Under the pieces are notes generated by a model that did not search any database, was not told the DNA's origin, and saw only the letters and a program-made list of their open reading frames with translations. A DNA stretch of 50,604 bases from Rhodobacterales bacterium 56_14_T64 (lineage in GTDB: Bacteria > Pseudomonadota > Alphaproteobacteria > Rhodobacterales > Rhodobacteraceae), in assembly GCA_002162795.1 (NCBI GenBank), contig MAAY01000077.1, forward strand, positions 13,956 through 64,559, written 5' to 3'. Both the position numbers and the translations under genes were made by a program. Within the stretch, counting starts at the first letter, position 1. Each line of letters starts with the position of its first letter. Below, one piece after another: positions 8,176 through 17,176 of this stretch.

Positions 8176-10116
8176 TCAGGCCCGTTTCTCGCCAATCGTC
8201 GCCACACCCAGAACAGCCAGCACTTTGGCTTCGATCTGCGCCGCATCCATGCCGGCAACGCGGTACATATCCGCTGGGCTGGCCTGATCGATAAAGATAT
8301 CCGGCAGCACCATGGACCGGTATTTCAAGCCCGCATCAAACACGCCCTCTTCGGCCAGCAGTTGTGCCACATGGCTGCCAAAGCCACCCACAGCGCCTTC
8401 CTCAACGGTGATCAGAGCCTCGTGATTGGCAGCCAGGTCCAAGATCATCTCGCGGTCCAGCGGTTTGGCAAAGCGGGCGTCGGCAATTGTCGGGGTGATC
8501 CCCTTGGTCGAGAGTGCCTCGGCGGCCTTGCGGACCTCTCCCAATCGGGTGCCAAAGGACAGCAGCGCCACCCGCGCACCGGTCTGGATAATCCGGCCCT
8601 TGCCGATCTCGAGAACCTGCGGCTCGTCTGGCATTTCAACGCCTTCACCTTCGCCACGTGGATAGCGGAAGGCAATGGGTCCATCGTCATGCGCGGCAGC
8701 GGTGGCGACCATATGCACCAACTCAGCCTCGTCCGCAGCGGCCATCACCACCATGCCCGGCAGGTTGGCCATGAACCCAATGTCAAAACTGCCCGCATGG
8801 GTGGCCCCATCGGCGCCAACCAGACCGGCGCGGTCGATGGCGAACCGTACGGGCAGGCGCTGAATGGCGACATCATGAACCACTTGGTCATAGCCGCGCT
8901 GCAAGAAGGTGGAGTACATTGTGCAGAACGGTTTCATGCCACCCGCAGCCAGCGCCGCCGAAAAGGTGACACCATGTTGTTCGGCAATGCCAACATCAAA
9001 ACAACGCGACGGATAACGCTCGGCAAACAGGTTCAGCCCGGTGCCGTCGGGCATTGCCGCCGTCACCGCGCAGATTTTGTCATCCCTAGCGGCCAGTTTT
9101 ACCAATTCGTTGCCATACACCGAGGTATATGAGGGCGCATTTGAGGGCGTCTTTTTCTGCTCGCCGGTGATTACATTGAATTTTTGGGTGGCGTGACCCT
9201 TGTCACGCGCTGCCTCGGCGGGGGCGTATCCTTTGCCCTTTTTGGTCAGCACGTGGATCAGCACTGGCCCGGTGGCCCTAGCGCGCACGGTGCGCAGGAC
9301 CGGCAACAGCTGGTTCAGGTCGTGGCCATCAATCGGCCCGAGATAGGAAAATCCCAGGGATTCAAATAGAGTGCCGCCAACGGCCATGCCCTTGAGCATT
9401 TCTTTGGCGCGCTTGGCCCCCTCGCGGAAGGGTTCCGGCAGCAGCGACACCGCACCTTTGGCAGCGGCCTTCAACTCTTGAAACGGTTCTTCGGCGTAAA
9501 GCCGCGACAGATAAGACGACAGGGCACCAACCGGCGGCGCGATGCTCATCTCATTGTCATTAAGGATAACAAACAGTCGCTTGCCCAGATGGCCGGCGTT
9601 GTTCATTGCCTCAAACGCCATGCCTGCCGACATCGCCCCGTCACCGATCACCGCAATGGCATCGCCCAGACCCTCGGGCACCACACCGCCGAGATCACGC
9701 GCCACCGAGAACCCCAACGCGGCACTGATCGAGGTGGAGCTATGCGCAGCCCCAAATGGATCATAGGGAGATTCGGTGCGTTTGGTGAAGCCGGACAATC
9801 CGTCCTTGGTGCGCAACGTGCGAATGCGGTCGCGGCGTTCGGTCAGGATCTTGTGCGGATAACACTGGTGCGAGACGTCCCAGATCAGCTTGTCGCGCGG
9901 CGTGTCGAACACCGCGTGCAGCGCCACCGTCAGCTCGACCACGCCCAGCCCGGCGCCCAGGTGACCACCGGTGACTGACACCGCTGAAATGGTTTCCGAG
10001 CGTAATTCGCTGGCGACCTGGGCCAGTTGCGCGTCACTCAGCGTTTTTAGATCCGCTGGTCGGTTGATCTGATCCAACAACGGAGTGTTGGGTCTATCAG
10101 TGGTTTGGTCAGGCAT
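8176..10116 (-). CDS. dxs: 1-deoxy-D-xylulose-5-phosphate synthase
   Basis: First enzyme of the MEP pathway: condenses pyruvate with glyceraldehyde 3-phosphate to DXP using thiamine diphosphate. The 646-residue product has the family length and order: [48 protein letters not shown], the ThDP motif [18 protein letters not shown]...[17 protein letters not shown], and the transketolase-like half with [25 protein letters not shown] and [19 protein letters not shown]. The frame opens at 10425 but the ATG at 10116 (MPDQTTDRP) is preceded by a very strong AAAGGAGG site (10123-10130 complement). Last gene of a cluster with ispA and xseB, as is common in alphaproteobacteria. Confidence 0.97.
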   Translation of the reverse strand: MPDQTTDRPNTPLLDQINRPADLKTLSDAQLAQVASELRSETISAVSVTGGHLGAGLGVVELTVALHAVFDTPRDKLIWDVSHQCYPHKILTERRDRIRTLRTKDGLSGFTKRTESPYDPFGAAHSSTSISAALGFSVARDLGGVVPEGLGDAIAVIGDGAMSAGMAFEAMNNAGHLGKRLFVILNDNEMSIAPPVGALSSYLSRLYAEEPFQELKAAAKGAVSLLPEPFREGAKRAKEMLKGMAVGGTLFESLGFSYLGPIDGHDLNQLLPVLRTVRARATGPVLIHVLTKKGKGYAPAEAARDKGHATQKFNVITGEQKKTPSNAPSYTSVYGNELVKLAARDDKICAVTAAMPDGTGLNLFAERYPSRCFDVGIAEQHGVTFSAALAAGGMKPFCTMYSTFLQRGYDQVVHDVAIQRLPVRFAIDRAGLVGADGATHAGSFDIGFMANLPGMVVMAAADEAELVHMVATAAAHDDGPIAFRYPRGEGEGVEMPDEPQVLEIGKGRIIQTGARVALLSFGTRLGEVRKAAEALSTKGITPTIADARFAKPLDREMILDLAANHEALITVEEGAVGGFGSHVAQLLAEEGVFDAGLKYRSMVLPDIFIDQASPADMYRVAGMDAAQIEAKVLAVLGVATIGEKRA

Positions 10117-10138
10117 GCGGCGCCTCCTTTGGCGGCAA

Positions 10139-11023
10139 TTAGCTGTCGCGTGAAATAACGAAACGCGCGGCTTGGTGCAAGGTTTCGCCCTGATCACCGT
10201 AAACATCCAGCGCAGCGCAGGCTTGATCACACAATTCAGTGGCGCGCGTTTTGGCGGCATCAAGACCCAACAGCGAGACAAACGTGGCCTTACCGGCTTC
10301 GGCATCCTTGCGCACGCGCTTGCCCACGGTTTCGGCGTCCCCTTCAATATCAAGGATGTCATCCGCAATCTGAAAGGCAAGGCCCAGTGCATCGGCATAG
10401 TGCCGCAGTGGCGTTTTGTCCGCACCTGCGATGACTGCGCCAGCCATGGCGGACCAGGAGATCAGGCAGCCCGTTTTACGATTCTGTAATTGGGTTATCT
10501 GTTCAAGGGTCAGTGGTTCCGGGCTGGTTTCAGCCGCGATATCCAGCATCTGACCCGATACCATTCCATCCTTGCCTGACGCCCGTGTCAGCAACCGGAT
10601 CAATTCCAGCGCATTGGGCCCCATTTTGGTATCTGACAGCAGTTCAAACGCCAGTGTTTGCAGTGCATCACCCGCCAGCACGGCCAGGGCTTCGTCCCAC
10701 TGACGGTGCAGGGTTGGCATGCCTCGGCGCAGGTCGTCGTCGTCCATGCAGGGCAGGTCGTCATGTACCAGTGAATAGGCGTGGATGCATTCGATCGCCA
10801 ATGCCGCGTCCAGCGCCACCTGCTCGTCTACACCGTGCAGCCGTGCGCTTTCCATTACCAGAAACCCGCGCAGCATTTTACCGCCAGACATGGCATAGCG
10901 CATCGCGACAGACAGCGTGTCTTCGCCCTCTAGCACAGCGTCTATGCGGTTGGAAACAAGATCCTGGGTACGGGTCAGTGCCGCGGCAAACGGCTGGGTC
11001 GCAGCGGCATTTTTCACGAGCAC
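10139..11023 (-). CDS. ispA: Farnesyl/geranyl diphosphate synthase (polyprenyl synthetase)
   Basis: Chain-elongating prenyltransferase that builds farnesyl (or geranyl) diphosphate from DMAPP and IPP. Both aspartate-rich motifs are visible: [17 protein letters not shown] (first) and [13 protein letters not shown] (second), along with [10 protein letters not shown] near the N-terminus and the [14 protein letters not shown] stretch. With start at GTG 11023 it has 294 residues, the usual IspA length. The longer frame to ATG 11092 overlaps xseB by 65 bases, so a GTG at 11023 or 11017 right after the xseB stop is preferred; this start is not certain. It lies between xseB and dxs with short gaps, so the three probably form one operon for isoprenoid and quinone precursors. 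Confidence 0.93.
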   Translation of the reverse strand: MLVKNAAATQPFAAALTRTQDLVSNRIDAVLEGEDTLSVAMRYAMSGGKMLRGFLVMESARLHGVDEQVALDAALAIECIHAYSLVHDDLPCMDDDDLRRGMPTLHRQWDEALAVLAGDALQTLAFELLSDTKMGPNALELIRLLTRASGKDGMVSGQMLDIAAETSPEPLTLEQITQLQNRKTGCLISWSAMAGAVIAGADKTPLRHYADALGLAFQIADDILDIEGDAETVGKRVRKDAEAGKATFVSLLGLDAAKTRATELCDQACAALDVYGDQGETLHQAARFVISRDS

Positions 11024-11027
11024 TGGC

Positions 11028-11270
11028 TTAACCTGCGTCCAGCGGGTTGGTGCCTGTGGCAGTGCCAGCCGCGTCCAGCGTGATCGCTGCAACCTTTTCC
11101 TCGGCGCGCTTCAACTCGTCCTCGCAGCGCTTTTTCAGCAGGGCACCACGCTCGTACAATGTGATCGAGTCATCCAGCGCCACATCTCCGCGTTCCAGCT
11201 GGCCAACCACGGTTTCCAGCTCTTTCATAGCCTGTTCAAAGCTCATGTCTTCAACGGAGGTCTGGGTCAT
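11028..11270 (-). CDS. xseB: Exodeoxyribonuclease VII small subunit
   Basis: Small subunit of ExoVII, a single-strand-specific exonuclease complex with XseA (not in the window). The 80-residue product carries the family pattern MSFEQAMKELETVVGQLERGDVALDDSITLYERGALLKKRCEDELKRAEEKV, a helical hairpin with L and E repeats. Start overlaps the stop of the upstream deacetylase-like gene by four bases (ATGA), and the ispA start follows within a few bases of the xseB stop, so it is embedded in an operon. The HDAC-xseB-ispA-dxs order is recurrent in Rhodobacteraceae, from general knowledge. Confidence 0.95.
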   Translation of the reverse strand: MTQTSVEDMSFEQAMKELETVVGQLERGDVALDDSITLYERGALLKKRCEDELKRAEEKVAAITLDAAGTATGTNPLDAG

Positions 11271-12193
11271 GCCGATGCCTTTATCAATTCTTCCACGTGC
11301 GCCTTGCAGGCAATGCTGAGCGCGTTCAGATCATACCCGCCTTCCAAAGTCGAGACGATACGCCCGTCGCACAGGTCCTGCGCAATGGCGCAAATTTCAG
11401 CGGTAATCCAGGCAAAATCCTCGGTCGACCAGTTGAGGTTGGCCAATGGGTCGTCGCGGTGGGCGTCAAAGCCAGCCGAGAGGATGATCAGCTCGGGTTT
11501 AAACTTGCGCAGGCGAGGGAACACTTGTTCCTGATAGGCCGCCCGCATTTCAATGCTGCCGCTTTCGGGCGGTAGCGGGATATTGAGGATATTGCCGTGG
11601 GCGCCGTCTTCGTCCACCCGGCCAGTGCCGGGCCACAGTGGCATCTGCTGCGAAGTCACCACCAATGCGCGAGGCTCATCCCACAGCAGATCCTGGGTGC
11701 CGTTGCCGTGGTGAACGTCAAAATCAACCACCGCCACTCGTTTCAGCCCATGGTGATCCAGCGCGTGTTTGGCGGCGAGTGCAGCGTTACCAAACAGACA
11801 GAACCCCATCGCGGTTTCTGTCTCTGCGTGGTGTCCGGGCGGACGAATGGCGGCAAAAGCGTTGCGAACTTCACCGGTCAGCACCATATCCACGCCGCGT
11901 ATCACAGCGCCAGCCCCGCGAAATGCCGCGTCCAACGAGCCGGGCGACATAAAGGTATCGCCATCAATTGGGGCGAAGCCTTCGTTCGGGCGGGCCTTGC
12001 GCAAGTCCGCGACATAAGACGCCGGATGAATGCGCAATATATCGTCCTCGGCCGCCATCGGGGCGCTGACTCGCATTAGATCCAAAGGCTCTAACGCATG
12101 CAAAACGTGCTCTAACCGGGCAACGCGTTCAGGATGGCCTTCGGGGGTGACATGGGTCAGGCAATCGGCATGGGTGATCAGGGCGGTTGTCAT
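11267..12193 (-). CDS. Histone deacetylase family amidohydrolase
   Basis: Zinc-dependent deacetylase of the arginase/HDAC fold, acting on N-acetylated proteins or polyamines. The 308-residue product shows the full set of active-site motifs: IRPPGHHAETETAMGFCLF (tandem His), VAVVDFDVHHGNGTQDLLW (Asp and His zinc ligands), LSAGFDAHRDDPLANL (third ligand Asp) and STLEGGYDL at the end. The bacterial relatives include acetoin-utilisation protein AcuC and acetylpolyamine amidohydrolases; the exact substrate cannot be assigned. First gene of the operon ending with dxs; its stop overlaps the xseB start by ATGA. It is separated by 103 bases from the carbonic anhydrase gene upstream. Confidence 0.93.
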   Translation of the reverse strand: MTTALITHADCLTHVTPEGHPERVARLEHVLHALEPLDLMRVSAPMAAEDDILRIHPASYVADLRKARPNEGFAPIDGDTFMSPGSLDAAFRGAGAVIRGVDMVLTGEVRNAFAAIRPPGHHAETETAMGFCLFGNAALAAKHALDHHGLKRVAVVDFDVHHGNGTQDLLWDEPRALVVTSQQMPLWPGTGRVDEDGAHGNILNIPLPPESGSIEMRAAYQEQVFPRLRKFKPELIILSAGFDAHRDDPLANLNWSTEDFAWITAEICAIAQDLCDGRIVSTLEGGYDLNALSIACKAHVEELIKASA

Positions 12194-12296
12194 GGCAAAT
12201 AACTCTAAGGATGTTTGACCATGACCTTATGCCGCCTGCAGGGCTGGCGGCAAGTTAGCGTTTGCAGGTTTGTTGCTGCGGTTAACAGGCCGACCG

Positions 12297-13094
12297 TCAT
12301 TGGATCGGAGACAGTAAAACCTTTGCCTTGACCAATTGGCGCACACCGTGGCTGTGGTCCTCTTCAAACACATTGCCGTTTTCCACCCAGGCATTCAGCG
12401 TGGAATAGTTGACCTTGGCGCATGTCGGGCGAACGCTCCAGGTGACCTGCATCGGCGAGCAAGTGGTTTGATTGTAAGATGGGCCGGTGGTCGACCCAAG
12501 GAAGACAACCGGATCGCCGGTGCCAACAGGAAGTGCTTTGGGTTGGTGCAACCCGCTTTCCATGCTGGGGTCATAGTCAAAACTGTTGAAATCCAGGGCG
12601 CTGATGTCGTTAACCACCAGAAAAACCTGAGATTCAACACGCAGCGTCGGGTTGGCGCAGCCTTCGCTGAGACAGGCGCCCAATCCTTTGCCCGGAGCCA
12701 CCTGACAGGAGGAAAAGACCCAGTGTACTTCAATAGTGTCGCCGGGTTCGATGCCGTGAAACGCCCCGTGACCATGGGTAGGGTCTTCCAGTTCAGCTGC
12801 GTTCAAATATCTGGCCTCATTGCATCGGTATCCGCCGTGCTCTCCGTCACCTGTGAATATCGAAAATCCTGGCCCTTTGTGTTCCGCATTGGTGTGGGTG
12901 TGGATGTTGCACAGGTTCATCTCGGTGGACGGCGGGGCCAGTGGGAAGCTTTGCAGGTTGGTCCCGGCCTTTTCGCTGATGTCACGTGGGGTTTGAGGTC
13001 CAAAACCCTGGCATAAACCAGCCGCTGAAACGGGTGCGGACAACGACAGTATCGCTACTACAGGCAAGGCATGACTGGGGCGAAAGGACAGCAT
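12297..13094 (-). CDS. Putative secreted delta-type carbonic anhydrase
   Basis: Likely a periplasmic zinc enzyme interconverting CO2 and bicarbonate. The 265-residue product begins with a signal peptide (hydrophobic ALPVVAILSLSAPVSAAG, cleavage near residue 25). The key stretch MNLCNIHTHTNAEHKGPGF (about residues 59-77) has an HxH pair plus EH, which resembles the metal-binding motif of delta-class carbonic anhydrases; further on come HWVFSSCQV, six or more cysteines likely forming disulfides, and HGVRQL near the end. The family call rests on the motif from memory, so it is moderate; other secreted metal-binding proteins are possible. It lies 67 bases past the petR stop in the same direction and may be co-transcribed with petP-petR. 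Confidence 0.6.
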   Translation of the reverse strand: MLSFRPSHALPVVAILSLSAPVSAAGLCQGFGPQTPRDISEKAGTNLQSFPLAPPSTEMNLCNIHTHTNAEHKGPGFSIFTGDGEHGGYRCNEARYLNAAELEDPTHGHGAFHGIEPGDTIEVHWVFSSCQVAPGKGLGACLSEGCANPTLRVESQVFLVVNDISALDFNSFDYDPSMESGLHQPKALPVGTGDPVVFLGSTTGPSYNQTTCSPMQVTWSVRPTCAKVNYSTLNAWVENGNVFEEDHSHGVRQLVKAKVLLSPIQ

Positions 13095-13161
13095 GAAAAA
13101 CGGCTCCTGAACTGGTACGCAATATCAGGAGAGTAGTTCGAGAACGCAGTTCGGCGAGCAA

Positions 13162-13863
13162 TCAGTCAGGGGCCAGCATATACCCTGCACCCCGAACAGT
13201 TTGCAGATATTGCGGCTGTTTTGGGTTTGGTTCGATCTTGCGGCGCAACCGGGTGATTTGCACATCCACCGCACGTTCCTGAGCCTGGCCACGGTCACGA
13301 CCCAATTCTTCGACCAATTTGGCGCGGCTGACCGGTTCACCTGGGCAGGTCGAAAAGATCTTCATCAATTGGCTTTCGGTGCCGGTCAGGCGGATCAGCT
13401 GATCACCCTGCCAAATCTCGCCCCGGTCGATATCATATCGGATTGGCCCCAGATGCAGCACCTTGGGCGCCGCTTCCTGGGCCGAGGTTTCCGGCATCCG
13501 GCGCAGGATGGCGTTGATCCTGAGCAATAGCTCTTTGGGCTCAAACGGCTTCGGCAGATAGTCATCCGCCCCGGCTTCAAGTCCTTCGATACGGTGTTCG
13601 GTTTCTCCCCGTGCTGTCAGCAACATGATCGGCGTGCTGAGATTTTCACGCAGGCTACGGGTTAGCGATATGCCGTCCTCGCCCGGCATCATCACATCCA
13701 GCACGATCATATCAAAGTCCAGCCCGGCCAATATCCGCCGCGCATGGGCCGCGTCACGGGCGGCGGTGACCAGAAAACCGGCCCGCATCAGGAATTTTTT
13801 CAGCAGATCGCGAATCCGTTCGTCGTCATCGACAATCAGCAGATGGGCGTCAAAATGGCTCAT
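13162..13863 (-). CDS. petR: PetR-like OmpR-family response regulator
   Basis: Two-component response regulator. The 233-residue protein has a receiver domain (VDDDERIRDLL acidic pair, phospho-acceptor Asp in MIVLDVMMPGEDG, LLTAR threonine, LPKPFEPKELLLRI lysine) and an OmpR-type winged helix (LTGTESQLMKIF ... RAVDVQITRLRRKIEPNPKQPQYLQTVRGAGYML). It overlaps the MarR-family gene upstream by four bases, matching the petP-petR pair of Rhodobacter capsulatus, in which PetR is needed for growth and is encoded next to the bc1 operon. No histidine kinase gene lies nearby, so it is an orphan here. The bc1 genes themselves are about 11 kb away in this window. Confidence 0.9.
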   Translation of the reverse strand: MSHFDAHLLIVDDDERIRDLLKKFLMRAGFLVTAARDAAHARRILAGLDFDMIVLDVMMPGEDGISLTRSLRENLSTPIMLLTARGETEHRIEGLEAGADDYLPKPFEPKELLLRINAILRRMPETSAQEAAPKVLHLGPIRYDIDRGEIWQGDQLIRLTGTESQLMKIFSTCPGEPVSRAKLVEELGRDRGQAQERAVDVQITRLRRKIEPNPKQPQYLQTVRGAGYMLAPD

Positions 13864-14372
13864 GATCCAGTTTCCCGCATCTTGGTATAGGCACGGCGCA
13901 TATCCGCATCCATCATCGCCTCTAGCACTTGCTTGAACCCCTGGACTGCCTCGGGTCCCGCATCCTTGAACGCGGATCGCATCCGGGCGCGCTGGGCGTC
14001 CGACAGGGTGGCCTCAAGAGCGTGACCCTGTTCTGTCAGGAACAAGTGGCGTTCGCGTTTGTCGACGGTGCCTACACGGCTTTCTACCAGCCCATCACCA
14101 ATCAGTGTCCGCAGAACCCGATTTAAGGATTGTTTGGTGACGCCAAGAATGCTCAGCAGGTTATTCACAGTGGTACCGGGTGCACGGTTGATGAAATGGA
14201 TGGCGCGGTGATGGGCGCGGCCATAGGCCATTTCTGCCAGAATACGATCGGGATCAGCGGTAAATCCGCGATAGGCAAAGAACATCGCCTCAATCCCCTG
14301 CCGCAGCTGTTCGTCGGTAAGAAACAGCAAGCTCTCGCCGCCAAAACGCTGGCCTGAATGTCCGTTCGACAT
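13860..14372 (-). CDS. petP: PetP-like MarR-family transcriptional regulator
   Basis: MarR-type DNA-binding protein. The 170-residue product has the winged-helix core around residues 45-125: AHHRAIHFINRAPGTTVNNLLSILGVTKQSLNRVLRTLIGDGLVESRVGTVDKRERHLFLTEQGHALE, in which the DKRxRxLxLTxxG wing is diagnostic. The linked response-regulator gene (ATGA overlap) identifies it as PetP, partner of PetR in Rhodobacter capsulatus. It may autoregulate: an AT-rich dyad (14483-14502) lies in the 160-base gap shared with the divergent ilvE. Ligand unknown. Confidence 0.88.
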   Translation of the reverse strand: MSNGHSGQRFGGESLLFLTDEQLRQGIEAMFFAYRGFTADPDRILAEMAYGRAHHRAIHFINRAPGTTVNNLLSILGVTKQSLNRVLRTLIGDGLVESRVGTVDKRERHLFLTEQGHALEATLSDAQRARMRSAFKDAGPEAVQGFKQVLEAMMDADMRRAYTKMRETGS

Positions 14373-14460
14373 AATATGCTCCCGTATTCCTTTTGGGTTC
14401 AGTTTAAGTCAGCGTTGTTGACATTCCAAGAGCGAAGAGGTATCGAATTTGAATTTTGAC

Positions 14461-14502
14461 GCAATAATATGTCCGCAACGGCCATTATTGGCGCAATAAA
14501 TG
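14461..14502. promoter_or_regulatory. AT-rich dyad in the petP-ilvE intergenic region
   Basis: The gap between petP and ilvE contains CATTATTG-gcg-CAATAAATG (14483-14502), an imperfect inverted repeat, preceded by the related GCAATAATATG (14461-14471). A dyad of this size is a plausible site for a MarR-type dimer such as PetP, but there is no direct evidence. It lies 30-70 bases upstream of the ilvE start. Confidence 0.35.
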
Positions 14503-14532
14503 AAAAGATAATGGTACTTAGGAGGATACAGC

Positions 14533-15399
14533 ATGTCGGGATATGATGATCGCGATGGCGTGATCTGGATGGATGGCGAAATGGTCAACTGGCGCGATGC
14601 AAAAGTGCATGTGCTGTCCCACGCGATGCATTATGCCTCCTCGGTGTTCGAGGGCGAGCGTGCTTACAACGGTAAGATCTTCAAAAGCCGCCTGCATTCC
14701 GAACGGTTGATCAAGTCAGCCGATGCGCTGGATATGCCGATGCCTTATGACGTCGATCAGATCGAGGCCGCCAAGGAAGAGGCGCTAACTGCCAGCGGAT
14801 TGCAGGACGCCTATGTACGTGCATTGGTGTGGCGCGGTTCGGGCGAGGACATGGGCGTGGCTTCGGCCAAGAACCCGGTCCGTATGGCTGTCGCAGTCTG
14901 GGGCTGGGGCGCCTACTATGGCGACGCCAAAATGCAGGGCGCCAAGCTGGACATCGCTGAATATCAACGGCCCAGCCCTGCGACCATCCCGGTTCACGCC
15001 AAAGCGGCCGGCCTTTACATGATTTGCACCATCTCCAAGCACAAGGCCGAGGCCAAGGGGTGTTCGGACGCTTTGTTCATGGACTATCGCGGTTATGTGG
15101 CCGAGGCGACCGGTGCCAACATCTTTTTCGTCAAAGACGGCGAAGTGCACACACCGCTGCCGGATTGCTTCCTGAACGGCATCACCCGCCAGACCGTGAT
15201 TGGCATGCTCAAAGAGCGTGGCATCACCGTGCACGAGCGTCACATTTTGCCCGAAGAAATGGCCGGGTTTGAGCAGTGTTGGCTGACCGGCACCGCTGCC
15301 GAAGTCACTCCGGTAGGGCAGATCGGTGATTATACCTTCGAGGTCGGCGCGCTGACCCGCGAGATTGCCGAAGCTTACGAGGCTTTGGTTCGCGCCTGA
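14533..15399 (+). CDS. ilvE: Branched-chain amino acid aminotransferase
   Basis: PLP-dependent class IV aminotransferase for the last step of leucine, isoleucine and valine synthesis (and first step of their breakdown). The 288-residue product shows WMDGEMVNWRDAKVHVLSHAMHYASSVFEGERAY, the PLP-lysine region HAKAAGLYM (Lys157), and YRGYVAEATGANIFFVKDG with the phosphate-binding part; DCFLNGITRQTVIGML and ERHILPEEMAGFEQCWLTGTAAEVTPV follow, as in IlvE. A GGAGG ribosome site sits at 14521-14525, and a strong terminator follows, so the gene is probably monocistronic. D-amino acid aminotransferase is the closest alternative, but the context of motifs favours IlvE. Confidence 0.93.
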   Translation: MSGYDDRDGVIWMDGEMVNWRDAKVHVLSHAMHYASSVFEGERAYNGKIFKSRLHSERLIKSADALDMPMPYDVDQIEAAKEEALTASGLQDAYVRALVWRGSGEDMGVASAKNPVRMAVAVWGWGAYYGDAKMQGAKLDIAEYQRPSPATIPVHAKAAGLYMICTISKHKAEAKGCSDALFMDYRGYVAEATGANIFFVKDGEVHTPLPDCFLNGITRQTVIGMLKERGITVHERHILPEEMAGFEQCWLTGTAAEVTPVGQIGDYTFEVGALTREIAEAYEALVRA

Positions 15400-15426
15400 T
15401 TTCAGGTCTGATATACGATAGAAAAC

Positions 15427-15452
15427 GGGCGCCCACTATGGCGCCCTTTTTT
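15427..15452 (+). terminator. Rho-independent terminator of ilvE
   Basis: Perfect 7-bp stem GGGCGCC / GGCGCCC (15427-15433 with 15440-15446) followed by six T residues, 27 bases past the ilvE stop. Confidence 0.93.
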
Positions 15453-15476
15453 GTGTTGGGGTCCTATTGGATCCCT

Positions 15477-16418
15477 TTATCCACCTTTGGGATCGATCAT
15501 CGGGCGCGCCTTGCCCCGCACCAACCCAAGGCGGCTTTCACGCCAGATCACCAAAATATTGCCTGCAATGACCAGCGTGGCTCCGGCCAGCATCACTAGG
15601 GTAGGCAGCTCGGCGAACCAGACATAGCCGATGACAATCGCAAACAGCATCGAGGCATAATCATAGGGCGCCAACATCGAAGCGGCAGCAAAGCGGTAGG
15701 ACGAGGTCACAAGGATCTGCGCCACACCACCAATTAGACCGCTGGCAAACAGTAGCAAAAAGATCTCCCAACTAGGCATCACCCAGCCAAACGGGAAGGT
15801 CAGGAGCGATAGAAGCGTGGCCGTGATCGAGAAATAGAACACGATGGCGGCTGTGTGTTCGGTCTGTACCAATTGGCGGATATGGATCTGCACCATCGCC
15901 CGCGCGATGGTGGCAATCAGGATCAGTATAGCACCCAGCGTGGCGGTATCACCAACATCGGCGCCGCTGCTTAGACGAGGCCAGAGCATCATCAGGACCC
16001 CAGCTAGGCCAACGACAACAGCGCTAATGCGGATCAATCGGATGGTCTCTCCCAGAAATATCGCCGCCAGGATCAAGGTGAAAATGGGTGTTGCAAATCC
16101 GATTGCAGTGACCTCAGGCAGGGGCAGCATTCCGAGCCCGGTGAACGTCATCCCCATTGCGGAGGTCCCTAATACGCCGCGCCAAAAATGCCCCATAGGG
16201 TTCTTTGCAATCAGCCCATGACGTAGGTCGCCACGCATTATCAGCCAGGCAACAATCACCGGGATTGCAAACAAGGACCGAAAGAAAACCGCCTCACCCG
16301 GTGGAACATATTCAGAGGTTGATTTGATGATTGCTGCCATCAGGGTGAACAGCCCAATGGCGGTGACCTTGAGGCCAATGGCCAGGGCGGGTCGATGCGA
16401 TGTTAAGGATTTCACCAT
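15477..16418 (-). CDS. EamA/DMT-family transporter
   Basis: Ten-helix drug/metabolite exporter, inner membrane. The 313-residue product has two EamA repeats: the first about residues 15-145 (LKVTAIGLFTLMAAIIKSTSEYVPPGEAVFFRSLFAIPVIVAWLI ... ATPIFTLILAAIFLGETIRLIRISAVVVGLAGVLMML), the second about residues 165-300 (ending YDYASMLFAIVIGYVWFAELPTLVMLAGATLVIAGNILVIWRES). The ALFLGE-type motif before a helix break and the GExxxxxxxxG(A/T) spacing are typical. It is convergent with ilvE across the ilvE terminator. Substrate is not predictable. Confidence 0.9.
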   Translation of the reverse strand: MVKSLTSHRPALAIGLKVTAIGLFTLMAAIIKSTSEYVPPGEAVFFRSLFAIPVIVAWLIMRGDLRHGLIAKNPMGHFWRGVLGTSAMGMTFTGLGMLPLPEVTAIGFATPIFTLILAAIFLGETIRLIRISAVVVGLAGVLMMLWPRLSSGADVGDTATLGAILILIATIARAMVQIHIRQLVQTEHTAAIVFYFSITATLLSLLTFPFGWVMPSWEIFLLLFASGLIGGVAQILVTSSYRFAAASMLAPYDYASMLFAIVIGYVWFAELPTLVMLAGATLVIAGNILVIWRESRLGLVRGKARPMIDPKGG

Positions 16419-16516
16419 GTCGGGAACCTGCGCCTCGGCGAGGGAAATTTCAATGGTCAGAATCTATTCACCGGTTTCCATAGGCTAATTTTTGCGACAG
16501 AAACCGGCATTAGTGT

Positions 16517-17146
16517 TTATTGATGGGCGTGAAGCGCTTCTTTTGATTGTTCCCTGAATGCCTGCAGCAGAATTTGAAAGGCCGAGCTTAGGAACAATCC
16601 GGCCATAATCCCGGCGACTATCAGATCCGGCCAACCGCTGGCGGTACCCCAGACCCCCAGCGCCGCGATCATGACCGCAACGTTGCCGATGGCGTCATTG
16701 CGTGAACACAACCAAACCGACCGCACATTGGCATCACCGTCCTTGTACCGCACCAGAATCATTACCGAAGCGAGATTGGCGGCCAGAGCCATGAACCCGA
16801 TCGACCCCATAATCTGCGCCTGCGGCACGTCGATATAGAACACCGAATAGACGGTCGATCCAAATACCCACAATCCCATCAGCAACAGGCTGATGCCCTT
16901 GCCCATCGCTGCCAGTGACCGGGTGCGCAGGCTTGCTCCGATCACCGCCAGTGAAATGCCATAGGTCAGCGCGTCACCGAGAAAATCTAGCGCATCCGCC
17001 TTGAGCGCCTGACTGCCCGCCATCTGGCCAGCGCTTATCTCAACCGCAAACATGCCGGCGTTGATGGCGATGACCAGCCAAAGCCGCCGTTTATAGTCCG
17101 CCGAAACCCCATCGAATTGGGCGTCATGGCCGCAACATCCTGCCAT
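16517..17146 (-). CDS. Short CDF-type metal cation transporter
   Basis: Probable divalent heavy-metal efflux protein of the cation diffusion facilitator family. The 209-residue product has about six membrane segments, the metal-site helix ALKADALDFLGDALTYGISL (the HxxxD/DxxxD-like pair is D..D here) and the second site SRNDAIGNVAVMIAA. It lacks the C-terminal cytoplasmic domain of full-length CDF proteins (about 300 residues), as do several short CDF members linked to MerR regulators. An N-terminal CCGHD could help metal capture. The start (17146) has an ACAAGAG site upstream and a MerR-type promoter at 17177-17207, so metal induction by the adjacent MerR protein is likely. Confidence 0.85.
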   Translation of the reverse strand: MAGCCGHDAQFDGVSADYKRRLWLVIAINAGMFAVEISAGQMAGSQALKADALDFLGDALTYGISLAVIGASLRTRSLAAMGKGISLLLMGLWVFGSTVYSVFYIDVPQAQIMGSIGFMALAANLASVMILVRYKDGDANVRSVWLCSRNDAIGNVAVMIAALGVWGTASGWPDLIVAGIMAGLFLSSAFQILLQAFREQSKEALHAHQ

Positions 17147-17176
17147 ATCTCTTGTCCTTTTATCTGATTCGAGGTC

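Noticed and set aside
8170-9132. 320-residue plus-strand open frame over dxs
   Set aside because: Antisense to conserved dxs; no domain seen and no ribosome site. Shadow frame.
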